From Kitasatospora sp. NBC_01287 (GTDB taxonomy: Bacteria; Actinomycetota; Actinomycetes; Streptomycetales; Streptomycetaceae), in assembly GCF_026340565.1 (NCBI RefSeq), contig NZ_JAPEPB010000001.1, positions 248,001 to 312,000 on the forward strand: a stretch of DNA of 64,000 bases, written 5' to 3'. Below the pieces are notes generated by a model. It was not told where the DNA came from and did not search any database. It saw nothing but the letters and a program-made list of their open reading frames with translations. Every line of letters begins with the position of its first letter. Position 1 is the first letter of the stretch. The position numbers and the translations under genes were made by a program. Shown piece after piece: positions 25,064 to 33,879 of the stretch.

Positions 25064-25129
25064 CGAGGCGTCAATTCGGTTCGCTGAGGCCGGAACAGGC
25101 GGGGACGGGACGGGCGTCCCCGGCGCCCC

Positions 25130-25735
25130 TCACCGCGGTCGGAACAGCTCGTCCAGGTGGTGGGCGAGGACCGCCAGCGCTTCGTCACCGGTGCGCTGGC
25201 CGCCCAGCACGCTCGAACCGAGGCCGTTGACCATGGCCAGCAGTCCGGCCGCCGTCATCTCGGGGTTCCCGCCGGGGTCGGTCTCCCCGGACTGCTGGGC
25301 GGCGCGGATCTGCCGGGCGAGGAAGCCCTCCAGCAGGTCGGGCTGGGCCGTCCCGTGCTTCGCCAGCACGTCGGGATCGCTGAGCACCAGCGTGTAGTAC
25401 GCGGCGTAGGTCCTGGTGATCCGGCGGCTCTCCGGGTCGGTCGGCAGGACGCACGAGAGGACCGCGGTCACGATGCCGCGCGGCGTGGGCGGCGAGCCCG
25501 CCGCACCGATCCACTCCTCCATTCGAGCCTGCAGTTGGGCGGCGAGCCGGGCCAGGGCGTCCAGCAGCAGCGCTTCCTTGGTCGTGAAGTAGTACTGCAC
25601 CAGCCGCAGGGAGACGCCGGCCTCGGCGGCGACCGCCCGCATGCTGGCCGACTGCAGGCCCTGGGTGTCGGCGATGCGCAGCAGCGCCTCGGCGATCTGC
25701 CGTCTGCGTTCCTCGTGGTCGACCCGCACGGTCAT
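25130..25735 (-). CDS. TetR-family regulator (BetI-like ligand domain)
   Basis: 201 residues; GGGAGG six bases before the ATG. The N-terminal HTH is RRRQIAEALLRIADTQGLQSASMRAVAAEAGVSLRLVQYYFTTKEALLLDALARL. The C-terminal part (RITRTYAAYYTLVLSDPDVL, LLAMVNGLGSSVL) resembles the BetI/TetR_C_6 ligand domain. It is divergently arranged with the alpha/beta hydrolase; the 50-bp gap contains two palindromes built on TGATAC/GTATCA, so autoregulation and control of the hydrolase gene are likely. Confidence 0.93.
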   Translation of the reverse strand: MTVRVDHEERRRQIAEALLRIADTQGLQSASMRAVAAEAGVSLRLVQYYFTTKEALLLDALARLAAQLQARMEEWIGAAGSPPTPRGIVTAVLSCVLPTDPESRRITRTYAAYYTLVLSDPDVLAKHGTAQPDLLEGFLARQIRAAQQSGETDPGGNPEMTAAGLLAMVNGLGSSVLGGQRTGDEALAVLAHHLDELFRPR

Positions 25736-25759
25736 GGCTGAGACCTCCCTGGTACACCC

Positions 25760-25786
25760 GTATCATGCCGTGATACACATGTATCA
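25760..25786. promoter_or_regulatory. TetR operator pair overlapping the hydrolase start codon
   Basis: Two overlapping inverted repeats: GTATCA-TGCCG-TGATAC (25760-25776) and TGATACA-CA-TGTATCA (25771-25786). The last base of the second is the A of the hydrolase ATG. No Shine-Dalgarno sequence precedes that ATG, so the hydrolase mRNA may be leaderless. A TATCAT at 25761-25766 could serve as a -10 element. Confidence 0.75.
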
Positions 25787-26649
25787 TGCGAATCAGCGAG
25801 TTCAAGAACGACCAGGCCAGGGACCGTTTCCACGCCGCGTACGAGCGGACCCTCGCGGAACTCTGGCCCGGGCCGCGGACGGCGCTCGATGTTCCGACGG
25901 CGTTCGGGACCACCCGCGTCTACCGGACCGGCCCGCGGAGCGGCGAGCCGATCGTGCTGCTGTCCGGCTCCGGCGGGAACGCGCTGATGTGGCACCGGTA
26001 CATCGACAGGCTGGCCCGCCACCGCCCGGTCATCGCCGTCGACCCGGTCGGCGAACCGGGCGCGAGCGTGCAGACCGCCCCGATCGGCGGCGGCGAGGAC
26101 GGCGCCGCCTGGCTGGACGAACTCCTGGCCGAGCTGGAGGTGACGGCCGCCCAGGTCGTCGGCTGCTCCTTCGGCGGCTGGCTGGCGCTCAACCACCAGA
26201 TCCACCGCCCCGGCCGGACCGCTTCCCTCACCCTGGTCGACCCGGCCGGCTTCGCCGGCTACGGTCCCCGGTTCTACGCCTGGCTGATCGCCGGCGGCCT
26301 GGCCGCCGCCGCGCCGCGACCGCTGCGTCCCCGGCTGGCCCGTCTGGTCGGCAACAGCACCATCCTGGAGAGCCAACTGATGAGCCTGATGCGCGCGTCG
26401 ATGGGATTTCGCCGCGCGCTCCCGGTGCCCCCGGTCTTCTCCGACGAGGAGCTGCGCCGCCTGAACGTCCCGGCGCTGTTCCTGCTCGGGGCGCGCAGTG
26501 CCATGCACGACTCGCGCGAGGTCGCCGACCGCATCGGCAAGCTCGTGCCCACGGCCACGGTGGAGATCGTGCCGGGCGCCGGCCACGCGCTGCCGACCGA
26601 CCGGCCGGACCTGGTGGCCGAGCGCATCCTCCGCACCGCCGCGCGGTAG
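25786..26649 (+). CDS. Alpha/beta-fold hydrolase
   Basis: 287 residues. The fold is shown by PIVLLSGSGGNALMWHRYIDRLARHRPVIAVDPVGEPG, the nucleophile elbow VVGCSFGGWLALN (Ser), the acid region LFLLGARSAMHDSREVADRI and the terminal histidine in VPGAGHALPTDRPD. The oxyanion-hole region is SGSGG and not HG. It is under likely control of the divergent TetR regulator, whose operator touches the start codon. Ester, amide or lactone substrates are all possible; it is convergent with the thiopeptide operon and might or might not belong to it. Confidence 0.88.
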   Translation: MRISEFKNDQARDRFHAAYERTLAELWPGPRTALDVPTAFGTTRVYRTGPRSGEPIVLLSGSGGNALMWHRYIDRLARHRPVIAVDPVGEPGASVQTAPIGGGEDGAAWLDELLAELEVTAAQVVGCSFGGWLALNHQIHRPGRTASLTLVDPAGFAGYGPRFYAWLIAGGLAAAAPRPLRPRLARLVGNSTILESQLMSLMRASMGFRRALPVPPVFSDEELRRLNVPALFLLGARSAMHDSREVADRIGKLVPTATVEIVPGAGHALPTDRPDLVAERILRTAAR

Positions 26650-26718
26650 TGCCGCCGCACCGTCGCGTCACGCACGGCGGCACGCCGTCAGGGCCCGCGA
26701 CGCGCGTGGCGGGGCCGG

Positions 26719-28698
26719 TCACGGGAACGGGTGCGGCTCCGGATTCACCTCCTCGGCAGTCAGCGGCCGCTCGGCGTGGCCGAGGGTGAGCGGGGCGGCG
26801 CGGACCCGGTCCAGGCCCGCGATGCGGCGCAGGTGGTGGCCGAAGGTCATCGGCAGCAGCCCGGGGACCAGGGTCTTGACGCAGGAGAGCCCGGCGGCGG
26901 TGTGGACCGGGGTGGTCTGGTCGACCACGATCGCTTCGAGGCCGGTCGCGGCGAAGCGGCCCACCAGTTCGTCCAGGTCGGCGCGCAGGTCGGCGTGGCG
27001 GGGCCAGGCGTACCGGTCGGCCAGCTCGCGCACGTTCCGTCGTTCGCGGGGCGGGTGGCCGTCGGGCGCGAGCAGGAAGTCGAGGCGGCGGGCGGCGACC
27101 GGGTCGCAGTAGAGGAGCGCGTGATCGTCCATCAGCCGGACCTGCTCGGCGTCCTCGCGCATCCGGACGGCGTCCGCGTGGCGCTGCGGGTAGATGATCC
27201 GGTAGGCCTCGATGGCGGTGACCAGTTCGTGGAGCGCCCCGAAGATGCCGCGTTCCGGGTCGAGCCCGGAGCCGCCCGCGCAGAGCACGCTGGGGCGGTG
27301 GGCCTCGGAAGTGCCCACGGCCCCGGCTTGCCGCTCGGTGTCCACGGCGGCGGCCCAGAAGCTGGGGACGCCCTCCGCGCCGGTCACGTCGAAGACCTCG
27401 ACGCGGTAGCCGGTGCGTTCGTGGATCCGGTCGGCGAGCAGGCCGATCCGGCGGTCGCGCGCGGTGCGCAGGTCGAGCGCGGGAGCCGGCAGCCGCGCGT
27501 ACCAGGTGAGCAGGAAGGCGTCGCGCTCGGCGAGTTCCAGCAGGCCGTACAGGGCGGCCTCCTCCACGCAGCCGCCGAGCGCGCAGCCGTTGGAGATCTC
27601 GGAGACGAAGGGCCGGGACCCCGGTGCGTGCCGGCCCAGGCGGTAGTAGGCGAGGCTCTCGGGAACCAGGACCGGCCGCTCGCGGGTGAGCGAGTAGCCC
27701 CAGACCCAGGGCATGACGAGCTCGGGGTGGTAGGCCTGGAACGGGAAGCCGGGCTGCTGGTAGCGGTGCGGTTCGTGGCCGCCCACGCTCGCCGGGTCCA
27801 GGACGCCCGCGGGGTCCTGGGCCGCGAGCTCGCGGTGGCTCGCCCGCACCGCGGTCCGGTGGCCGCCCGGGCGGCCACCGCCCAGTCGCTCCAGTGCCTC
27901 GGCGATCGCGGTCACCTTGGCGCTGTGGAAGTCCAGGGCCCGTCCGTAGCCGCCGTCGACCGACTCCGGCGGGCCGACCTTGGCCTCGGCGAACGGCAGC
28001 GTGTGCAGGCCGCGGGTCCGCAGGCCCTTGATGACACCGGTCTCGTCGTCGGCGAGGAGGGCTTCCAGTTCGGCCGTCGCGGTGCGCAGGTCGCGCACCC
28101 GCAGGACGGATGGGTCCGGCTTGGGCCGGGCGACCCGCGGGATCACGGCGGCGGTCCGGGAGTCCTCGGGCAGGGCGCCGCAGTGCGGGCAGTGCGGGTC
28201 GGGCAGGAAGGTGTGCCGGGAGATCCGCAGGTCGGCCAGGCGGAGCACGGTGACGGCGCGCGCGGCCGGCCCCGCCTCGGCGAGCCGGCCAAGGGCCAGC
28301 GAGGCGGCGAGGTCGGCGGCGAGCGGGGTGAGCAGCGGGGAGGCGCTGCCGGTGAGCCGGGTGCCGTGGGCCGCGAGCAGGGCGGCGTCCTCGGCCGCGT
28401 CCGCCCGCGCCCCGGCGCGGCGGGCGGCGAGGCACTGGTCGCAGCCGGGGACGCCGGGGCGCACCAGCGCGCCGATGACCACGCGGTCGATCTCGGCGAC
28501 GACGGACAGTCGGCCCGTCGCGGCATCGGCGCTCTCCGCCGCCAGCAGCTCCGCCCCGGCGTCGGGCGTGTCGGCCGCGAGCAGGCGGATGCCGGGCCGG
28601 GCCGGTGACCCCTCGTCGAGTCGCCGGGCGAGGGCCTGGCCGAGCAGGCCGCCGTCGTGCCGCAGGCGGGTGCCGGCCGGCAGGAGTGTCTCAGTCAT
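26719..28698 (-). CDS. YcaO cyclodehydratase with fused zinc E1-like N-terminal domain (thiopeptide azoline formation)
   Basis: 659 residues. The N-terminal 190 residues resemble the partner (E1/ThiF-like) half of azoline-forming enzymes, with a tetracysteine zinc site GCDQCLAARR and PHCPHCG. The YcaO domain follows: GGYGRALDFHSAKVTAIAEALERLGG, SNGCALGGCVEEAALYGLLELAERDAFLLTWYARLPAP, ALHELVTAIEAYRI and a proline-rich C-terminus EVNPEPHPFP, the PxPxP-like end typical of YcaO cyclodehydratases. It would activate backbone amides with ATP and cyclise Cys residues of the precursor to thiazolines. It is the last gene of the operon, overlapping the RRE/E1-like gene by 8 bases. It is comparable in role to TbtG of thiomuracin. 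Confidence 0.93.
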   Translation of the reverse strand: MTETLLPAGTRLRHDGGLLGQALARRLDEGSPARPGIRLLAADTPDAGAELLAAESADAATGRLSVVAEIDRVVIGALVRPGVPGCDQCLAARRAGARADAAEDAALLAAHGTRLTGSASPLLTPLAADLAASLALGRLAEAGPAARAVTVLRLADLRISRHTFLPDPHCPHCGALPEDSRTAAVIPRVARPKPDPSVLRVRDLRTATAELEALLADDETGVIKGLRTRGLHTLPFAEAKVGPPESVDGGYGRALDFHSAKVTAIAEALERLGGGRPGGHRTAVRASHRELAAQDPAGVLDPASVGGHEPHRYQQPGFPFQAYHPELVMPWVWGYSLTRERPVLVPESLAYYRLGRHAPGSRPFVSEISNGCALGGCVEEAALYGLLELAERDAFLLTWYARLPAPALDLRTARDRRIGLLADRIHERTGYRVEVFDVTGAEGVPSFWAAAVDTERQAGAVGTSEAHRPSVLCAGGSGLDPERGIFGALHELVTAIEAYRIIYPQRHADAVRMREDAEQVRLMDDHALLYCDPVAARRLDFLLAPDGHPPRERRNVRELADRYAWPRHADLRADLDELVGRFAATGLEAIVVDQTTPVHTAAGLSCVKTLVPGLLPMTFGHHLRRIAGLDRVRAAPLTLGHAERPLTAEEVNPEPHPFP

Positions 28699-30196
28699 CG
28701 CAGCCCACGGCCTTCACGAGATAGGGCAGGACCCGGGTGGCGGCCGGGTCGTGGTCGAGCGGGACGATCAGGACGGTTCCGCCGCGGGCCGCGGCGGGCA
28801 GGTCGCGGCGGGCCGCCTCCACCGCCTCGTCGAAGGTGGTACCGGAGCCGAGGCCGCGCACCGCACGCCTACCGTGGGCGAAGACGCTGGCCGCCGGCAG
28901 CAGCCGGGTCGTGCGGCGCTCCGGCGACCAGGCCCGGACGGCCGGTCCGTCCGAGGTCGGGACGTAGCGCCGGGGATCCGCGGCGAGGTGGGCGTAGCGC
29001 TCCAGGGCGCGCCGCGCCGTCCGGACGCGGGCGGCGGCGAAGTCCGCCCCGGTGGCGTGGACGCGGTGGCCGGCCCGGCCGGTGCGCGGGTCGCGCACCA
29101 GGGCGGTGGAGCTGTGCCGGGGGAACTGCGGCAGCCCGCCTTCGTCCAGCTCGGCGATCAGCCCGGTGAGCGGGTCGATGCAGAGCGCGGCCCGCCGGGA
29201 GAACTCCTCGGGGCCCACCGCCGGGCCGCCACGCAGCGCCTCGATCACGGCGAGGAACTCCGACTCGCCCGAAGGCGCCGCCGGCCGGGCGGCGGGGTGC
29301 GGCTGGTAGCGGTGCCGGGTGGTGGTCAGCGTCTGCCGGTCCAGGCGGACCAGCTGGTCGGCGGCGTCCTGGTCCTGGGTGAGGAAGGTCTGCTGGAAGT
29401 GGTGGGCGAGCAGCGCGGCGGCCACCTCGACTCCCTCGACCCCCTCGGCGCTGCGTGCGGCGGCAGCGGCGGTGCCCGGGGCCCGGCCGTCGAGCGGACC
29501 GCCGTGCACGCGCAGCCAGGCACCGAGCCAGCCGCCGTCGACCCGGTCGAGGCCGTGATCCAGGCCGTGATGGAGGCCGTGATCCAGGCCGTGATCCAGG
29601 CCGGCGGCGGGGCCGGGGCCGAGGACCGGGCCGAGCCACCAGGCGTCCGCGTCGCTCACCGCGGCGGCGAACCAGAGGCCCTGCTCGCGGCAGCGCTCGT
29701 CGAGCGCGGCGACGAGCGGCGGATCGTCACCCGCGGTGAGCAGCAGCAGGACGTCGTGCCGGCCGGCGGTCGCGGCGGCCCGGGCCTCGGCGGGGTCGGT
29801 GACGAGCGTGGTGGCGCGCACGCCGGTGAGTCGCAGCGCGCCGTCCAGCGCGCGGCCGCCCCGCGCGGTGGCCAGGATCAGCACCCGCAGCTCCGGATGG
29901 GCCGCCGCGCGCCGGGCCGGCCCCGGGTCGGCCCGGTCCTCCAGCAGCCCGTGCTCGTCCAGGCGTCGCAGCACGCCGAGGATCAGCGGGCGGCGGGTGT
30001 CGTCGAGGCCGTCGAGCAATTGGGCCACCGTGCGCGTGCCGTCCAGGAACGGGGTGAGCCGGTCGATCCAGCCGGCGATGCCGGGGGTGGCGATCAGCTC
30101 GGTGCCCCGGCTGGAGCGCACGTAGGCGGTGCCGCTGCCGCTCGGCACCAGGAACACGTCCGGACGCAGGCGGGGGGCGGAGTTCGGTGAGATCAC
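28691..30196 (-). CDS. RRE/Ocin-ThiF-like leader-binding protein with YcaO-like remnant (copy 2)
   Basis: 501 residues; GTG start overlapping the dehydrogenase stop (GTGA). Residues 10-95 form a PqqD-like winged-helix leader-recognition element (LRPDVFLVPSGSGTAYVRS, then GWIDRLTPFLDGTRTVAQLLDGL, LGVLRRLDEHGLLEDRA), followed by an E1-like Rossmann stretch (LRVLILATARGGRALDGALRL). An internal His/Asp/Gly/Leu repeat (LDHGLDHGLHHGLDHGLD, DNA about 29550-29606) links to a C-terminal region whose ARVRTARRALERYAHLA and TTFDEAVEAARRDL echo YcaO signature helices without full active-site motifs. It probably binds the precursor leader and presents it to the YcaO enzyme, as TbtF does. It is clearly paralogous at the N-terminus to the protein at 38182-39192. 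Confidence 0.85.
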   Translation of the reverse strand: MISPNSAPRLRPDVFLVPSGSGTAYVRSSRGTELIATPGIAGWIDRLTPFLDGTRTVAQLLDGLDDTRRPLILGVLRRLDEHGLLEDRADPGPARRAAAHPELRVLILATARGGRALDGALRLTGVRATTLVTDPAEARAAATAGRHDVLLLLTAGDDPPLVAALDERCREQGLWFAAAVSDADAWWLGPVLGPGPAAGLDHGLDHGLHHGLDHGLDRVDGGWLGAWLRVHGGPLDGRAPGTAAAAARSAEGVEGVEVAAALLAHHFQQTFLTQDQDAADQLVRLDRQTLTTTRHRYQPHPAARPAAPSGESEFLAVIEALRGGPAVGPEEFSRRAALCIDPLTGLIAELDEGGLPQFPRHSSTALVRDPRTGRAGHRVHATGADFAAARVRTARRALERYAHLAADPRRYVPTSDGPAVRAWSPERRTTRLLPAASVFAHGRRAVRGLGSGTTFDEAVEAARRDLPAAARGGTVLIVPLDHDPAATRVLPYLVKAVGCDD

Positions 30197-31650
30197 CGGT
30201 GGCCTCCGGTGGGGAGAAGGTGGTGGGCGGGTGCGCCGGAGCCGCGTTCCGGCCCGATCAGGGCGGCCAGCAGTGCGGTGCGCTCCGGCGGGGTTCGCAG
30301 CAGGCGGTCGGTCCCCTCGGTGACGAAGTCGCAGCGCAGCCCGGCGCCGAGGCCGGTGTGCGCGGCGGCCAGGCCGATCCGCTGGCCGAGGATGCCGGCG
30401 CGCAGGTTGAGCATCCGGTACCAGCGGTCGCCGTACTCCTGGTAGCCCTGTTCGTAGTCGCCGACCACGAGCAGCGCGCAGGCGGACTCGAAGCCGGCCA
30501 GTTCGCCCGGCCCACCGGGCGGGAACAGGTCGCGGGGCGTGGCGCCCAGGGCCAGCGGGACCAGTTCCCCGGTCCGCGGGTCGTACCGGTGGCAGCCGGG
30601 ATCCAGCCCGGTCACCCGGCCGGCCACGACGTACAGCTCGCAGCCGGCGTCGCCGGGGTCACCCACGCCGCCGGGACCGTCGAGCTCGTCGTGCGGGAAC
30701 GGGGCCGTCGCGTGGGCGAGCAGGTCGGCCAGCCGCGCGAGCGGCACCGGGGTCGGCTCGAACCCGCTCCGGGCCGAACGGCGGTCCAGCAGCGCGGCGG
30801 TGCGCACGACCGGGCCGACCGGACCGGAGGTGACGACCGCGTGGACGCGCTCCGCCCGCGGGTCGAGCCCGAGCAGCCCGCCCAACGCCTGGTCGGCGAA
30901 GAGCCCGTGCGCGGTCGGCCGGGCGCCCGCCGCGGCCAGCAGGGTGAGCGCCTGCCCCGCGAGGACGCCGGTGTCGAGCGCCTGCAGCCGGTGGCCGAAC
31001 GGCCCGTACCGGGCCAGGTTGGCGTCCTGCCGGGAGGTGATCAGCAGGACCAGCTCCGGCTGCCCGGCCGGGGGCCGGCCAGGCCGTGTCTGACACGTCG
31101 CGGGCCCGGCGGGAGTTGTCGGACACGGCCTGAGCGCGCCCGCCAGGTCGGCCCGCAGGTCGGCCGCGGAGAGGAGTTCGAGGGCGTGGGCCGCCGGCAG
31201 GTAGTGGCAGAGCCCGAAGGCGGTGGCCGCGTACACCTCACCCGGATAGGCCCCGCCGCCGGAGGGGACGGGCCGGCCGGGGCCGACCCCGGCGCCGGTC
31301 CAGTCGATCCGGGTGACGCCGCCCAGCAGTGCCAGCAGCGATCCGAGGTTTCCGATCGCCACTTGGTCGTGTTGAGTTGACGATGAGTCAGCTGATGAGG
31401 CGTCGGACAGTGACGGGCCGGGCGGGAACGGCAGCGGGATGACGGGGGTGCCGGGGTGGTGCTTGGGCGGGGTGTTGCCCGCCGCGAGGTCGATCGCGGG
31501 CAGCACGCTGCCGTACCGGGCGTGGTAGCGGCGCGCCGCGGCGCCGCCGGTGTCGGCGGTGTCGGCGATGTCGCTGCTGTCGCTGCTGTCGCTGCTGTCG
31601 GCGGGCAACGGGTGGGCGTCGAGGTCCGTGGCCGGGTCGGTGGTCGTCAT
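30193..31650 (-). CDS. SagB-type nitroreductase-fold dehydrogenase (copy 2)
   Basis: 485 residues; ATG overlaps the previous stop (ATGA). The N-terminus has a short Asp/Ser repeat (SSDSSDSSD, about 31560-31600). Nitroreductase/SagB features include WTGAGVGPGRPVPSGGGAYPGEVYAATAFGLCHYLP (FMN region with SxGAxP-like signature), HRLQALDTGVLAGQALTLLAAA and, in the second half, RWYRMLNLRAGILGQRIGLAAAHTGLGAGLRCDFV. This family oxidises azolines to thiazoles/oxazoles with FMN. The protein looks like two nitroreductase-fold halves in tandem. A second such gene opens the operon (36794-38185), so one may have a different substrate or be a partner subunit. Confidence 0.88.
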   Translation of the reverse strand: MTTTDPATDLDAHPLPADSSDSSDSSDIADTADTGGAAARRYHARYGSVLPAIDLAAGNTPPKHHPGTPVIPLPFPPGPSLSDASSADSSSTQHDQVAIGNLGSLLALLGGVTRIDWTGAGVGPGRPVPSGGGAYPGEVYAATAFGLCHYLPAAHALELLSAADLRADLAGALRPCPTTPAGPATCQTRPGRPPAGQPELVLLITSRQDANLARYGPFGHRLQALDTGVLAGQALTLLAAAGARPTAHGLFADQALGGLLGLDPRAERVHAVVTSGPVGPVVRTAALLDRRSARSGFEPTPVPLARLADLLAHATAPFPHDELDGPGGVGDPGDAGCELYVVAGRVTGLDPGCHRYDPRTGELVPLALGATPRDLFPPGGPGELAGFESACALLVVGDYEQGYQEYGDRWYRMLNLRAGILGQRIGLAAAHTGLGAGLRCDFVTEGTDRLLRTPPERTALLAALIGPERGSGAPAHHLLPTGGHR

Positions 31651-32825
31651 CCGCGAGCCTGCGGCGCGACGACGTCCTGCGGTGCGGCGTCCTGCGGTGC
31701 GATGTCCTGCGCGGCGGTGGCGAGCACCAGTTGGAGGGCGCTGACGCCGTACACCTCCTCCACCGCGTTCGCGGCGAGGTGGCAGAGCAGGTAGCGGGTC
31801 AGGCCGGGGATCCCGAGCCGGGTGAGGTGCAGGTAGGTGTAGTTGAGCATCAGGCGGTAGCGCAGGAAGCGTGGATCCCGGTACATCATCTGCTTGTACA
31901 CGGCACTGTCGGCAACCGCCTGGTGCAGCGGGCTGGCGGCGAGCAGGTCGCCGATGCCGTTCTCCTCGTCGTCCGGGATGGGCGCCTCGGGAATCTCGCC
32001 GGCCTCGTACAGCTCGGTCCACCGCCCGCCCAGCGGGTCGATCGCCGCGACCCAGCCGCGCGGTGCCTCACCCTCCGGATCAGCCGCGCCGGGCTCGAAG
32101 GCGGCGACCACGGAGCGGACCTGCGCGGTGAGCACCTCGTGGTTGGCCGCGTACCGCTGCTCGAAGGCCGCACGGGTCCGCGGCCCGGCCGTGCTCAGAT
32201 AGCCCTCGGCATGGGAGCGGAAGGAGACGAAGCCGCGCCGGATCGAGGCGTCCTCGGGATGCCGGCAGAGCATGTGCGCGGTGGCGAGCATCAGCCGCAG
32301 CGCCAGCGTCTCGCGCGGGACACCGGCCGCGACGGCCGCCAGGTGGTCGAAGAGCAGCCCGTTGGTCCGCTCGTAGAACAGGGCGAGCTCGTCCGCGCCG
32401 ACCGGGCAGCCCAGCACCTCGATCCGGCGGTCGTGCTCCTCCCAGGTGATCGAGTTGTCCGGGTAGAACGGGGTGAGCGGGCCGGGCTCCCGCTCCGCCT
32501 CGGCAAGCCGGCGGTGCAACGGCAGCAGGGCGGCCTCGTCGAGCGCCGGAGCGGTGGACGGGTGCTCGCGCAGGTGACCGCCGACGAGTTCGGCCACCGC
32601 CGGCTCCACCAGCTCGGCGAATGCCTCGGGGGTGGCCTGGACGACCAGGCGCAGATGGGGTCCACGGCGCCAGTGCCGCAGCACGTAGACCGACTGGACG
32701 CGCCCGGCGCAGCGCTCGATCACCGGCCGCACCGCGCGCAGGATCAACTCGTCGGTGCCGTCGCCGAAGTAGGCGATGTGGGCCGCGCGCCACCGCGGTT
32801 CGGCCGCCGGTGATGTCTGTGCCAT
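31647..32825 (-). CDS. SpaB_C-type thiopeptide protein, probable pyridine-forming [4+2] cyclase
   Basis: 392 residues; the ATG at 32825 follows GAGGGAC, the open frame being longer but repetitive upstream. The thiopeptide-type SpaB C-terminal domain is seen in WRAAHIAYFGDGTDELILRAVRPVIE and SVYVLRHWRRGPHLRLVVQA (the HxRxGPHLR motif), with a long C-terminal part RDPRFLRYRLMLNYTYLHLTRLGIPGLTRYLLCHLAANAVEEVYGV. Length and the extended helical end match TbtD/PbtD-like enzymes that fuse two dehydroalanines into the central pyridine and release the leader. The shorter neighbour at 32845-33879 would then be the glutamate-elimination partner. Assignment between the two is by length and similarity recalled, not by alignment. 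Confidence 0.85.
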   Translation of the reverse strand: MAQTSPAAEPRWRAAHIAYFGDGTDELILRAVRPVIERCAGRVQSVYVLRHWRRGPHLRLVVQATPEAFAELVEPAVAELVGGHLREHPSTAPALDEAALLPLHRRLAEAEREPGPLTPFYPDNSITWEEHDRRIEVLGCPVGADELALFYERTNGLLFDHLAAVAAGVPRETLALRLMLATAHMLCRHPEDASIRRGFVSFRSHAEGYLSTAGPRTRAAFEQRYAANHEVLTAQVRSVVAAFEPGAADPEGEAPRGWVAAIDPLGGRWTELYEAGEIPEAPIPDDEENGIGDLLAASPLHQAVADSAVYKQMMYRDPRFLRYRLMLNYTYLHLTRLGIPGLTRYLLCHLAANAVEEVYGVSALQLVLATAAQDIAPQDAAPQDVVAPQARG

Positions 32826-32844
32826 GGCAGGTCCCTCGTCCTTC

Positions 32845-33879
32845 TCAGTCGTCGTGACCGGCGTCGTCGTGACCGGCGTCGTCGTGACCGGCGTCGTCGT
32901 GACCGGCGTCGTCGTGGCCGGCGTCGTCGTGGCCGGCTCCCTGGTGGCCGGCTCCCTGGTGGCCGGCGCGAACGGCTCCGGCGGCCGGTTCGGCCGCCGC
33001 GAGCCGGGCCAGACCGCGCAGCGTCGCCTCCTGGTCGAGTCGCACGCCCAGGCGGTTGCAGGCCAGATGGGCCAGGTGGCCGGCCAGCCGGTCGGGGCTC
33101 CCGGCGTCGCCCCGGGTCCCACCCCGGGCCTGGGCCTGGGCCTCGTCCTGGGCCTCGTCCTGGGCCCGCCGGAGGGCGGCGAGCCAACGGGTGACCGGGT
33201 CCGCGTCGGCCCCGCCGGCCGCCGCCGTGAGCGCGGCGGCGCGCGCCGCGCGGGCGACGGGCAGCAGGGCGGCCCGCCGCTGCCGGTACTGCTCGGCCAC
33301 GCCCGGCGGCACCTCCGCCGGCGGGCGGGCCTGCGAGCCCTCGCTGCCGACCAGCAGGGCGAAGCAGTGCGCGAGCCGCCGCGCCGGGCTCCAATCGGCC
33401 AGGACGGCAGTCGTCGCCAGCTCGCTGCAGGTCGCGAAGCACTCCTCGGCGGCCCGCAGCGCGGCGCCGTGGCCGTACTTCCCGTGCTCGGGCCGGTAGG
33501 GGACGAAGGCCAGGCTGTCGTTGGCGGCCAGCGTGCCGGGCTCGCTCTCCGGCTCCAGAGCGGCGAACCGCTGTGCCAGCTCCTGATATTGACGCTCCGT
33601 CATGGGCCTTGACAGCGGCAGCTCCTGGAAGAGTGCCGTGGCGTGCCCGGCGAGCACCGCGCGTGCCGCGGACTCGGCCCGCGGCTCCACCAGGCGCACC
33701 CGCAGGCGCAGATGGGGGCCGCGCTGCCAGTGGCGGAGGAAGAAGTAGTGGTCGGCCAGTCCGCGTCGCCGCAACTCCTCGACGGCGGTCGGGAGCAGTC
33801 GGCGCACCACGAGGTCGAGCGGGTGGGCGGTGAACACGTGGGCGCTGACCCAGTGGTCCTCGGGCTCTCGGCTCAGCAT
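32845..33879 (-). CDS. SpaB_C-type thiopeptide protein, probable glutamate-elimination domain, with (GHDDA)n tail
   Basis: 344 residues. The start ATGCTGA overlaps the LanB stop by seven bases. The SpaB_C core begins DHWVSAHVFTAHPLDLVVRRLLPTAVEELRRRGLADHYFFLRHWQRGPHLRLRVRLVE and continues with ERQYQELAQRFAALEPE and LADWSPARRLAHCFALLVG. In two-component thiopeptide dehydratases this protein removes tRNA-transferred glutamate from Ser to give dehydroalanine. After residue about 303 comes an odd tail: two GHQGA and six GHDDA units from a perfect 15-bp repeat (32848-32967), rich in His and Asp and possibly metal-binding. A 19-bp gap separates it from the cyclase gene. Confidence 0.85.
   Translation of the reverse strand: MLSREPEDHWVSAHVFTAHPLDLVVRRLLPTAVEELRRRGLADHYFFLRHWQRGPHLRLRVRLVEPRAESAARAVLAGHATALFQELPLSRPMTERQYQELAQRFAALEPESEPGTLAANDSLAFVPYRPEHGKYGHGAALRAAEECFATCSELATTAVLADWSPARRLAHCFALLVGSEGSQARPPAEVPPGVAEQYRQRRAALLPVARAARAAALTAAAGGADADPVTRWLAALRRAQDEAQDEAQAQARGGTRGDAGSPDRLAGHLAHLACNRLGVRLDQEATLRGLARLAAAEPAAGAVRAGHQGAGHQGAGHDDAGHDDAGHDDAGHDDAGHDDAGHDD
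32848..32967. repeat. 15-bp tandem repeat encoding (GHDDA)6(GHQGA)2
   Basis: Six units of GTCGTCGTGRCCGGC (R = A in four, G in two) at 32848-32937, then two TCCCTGGTGGCCGGC units to 32967. The array forms the 3' end of the elimination-protein gene and stops at its stop codon. Confidence 0.92.
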
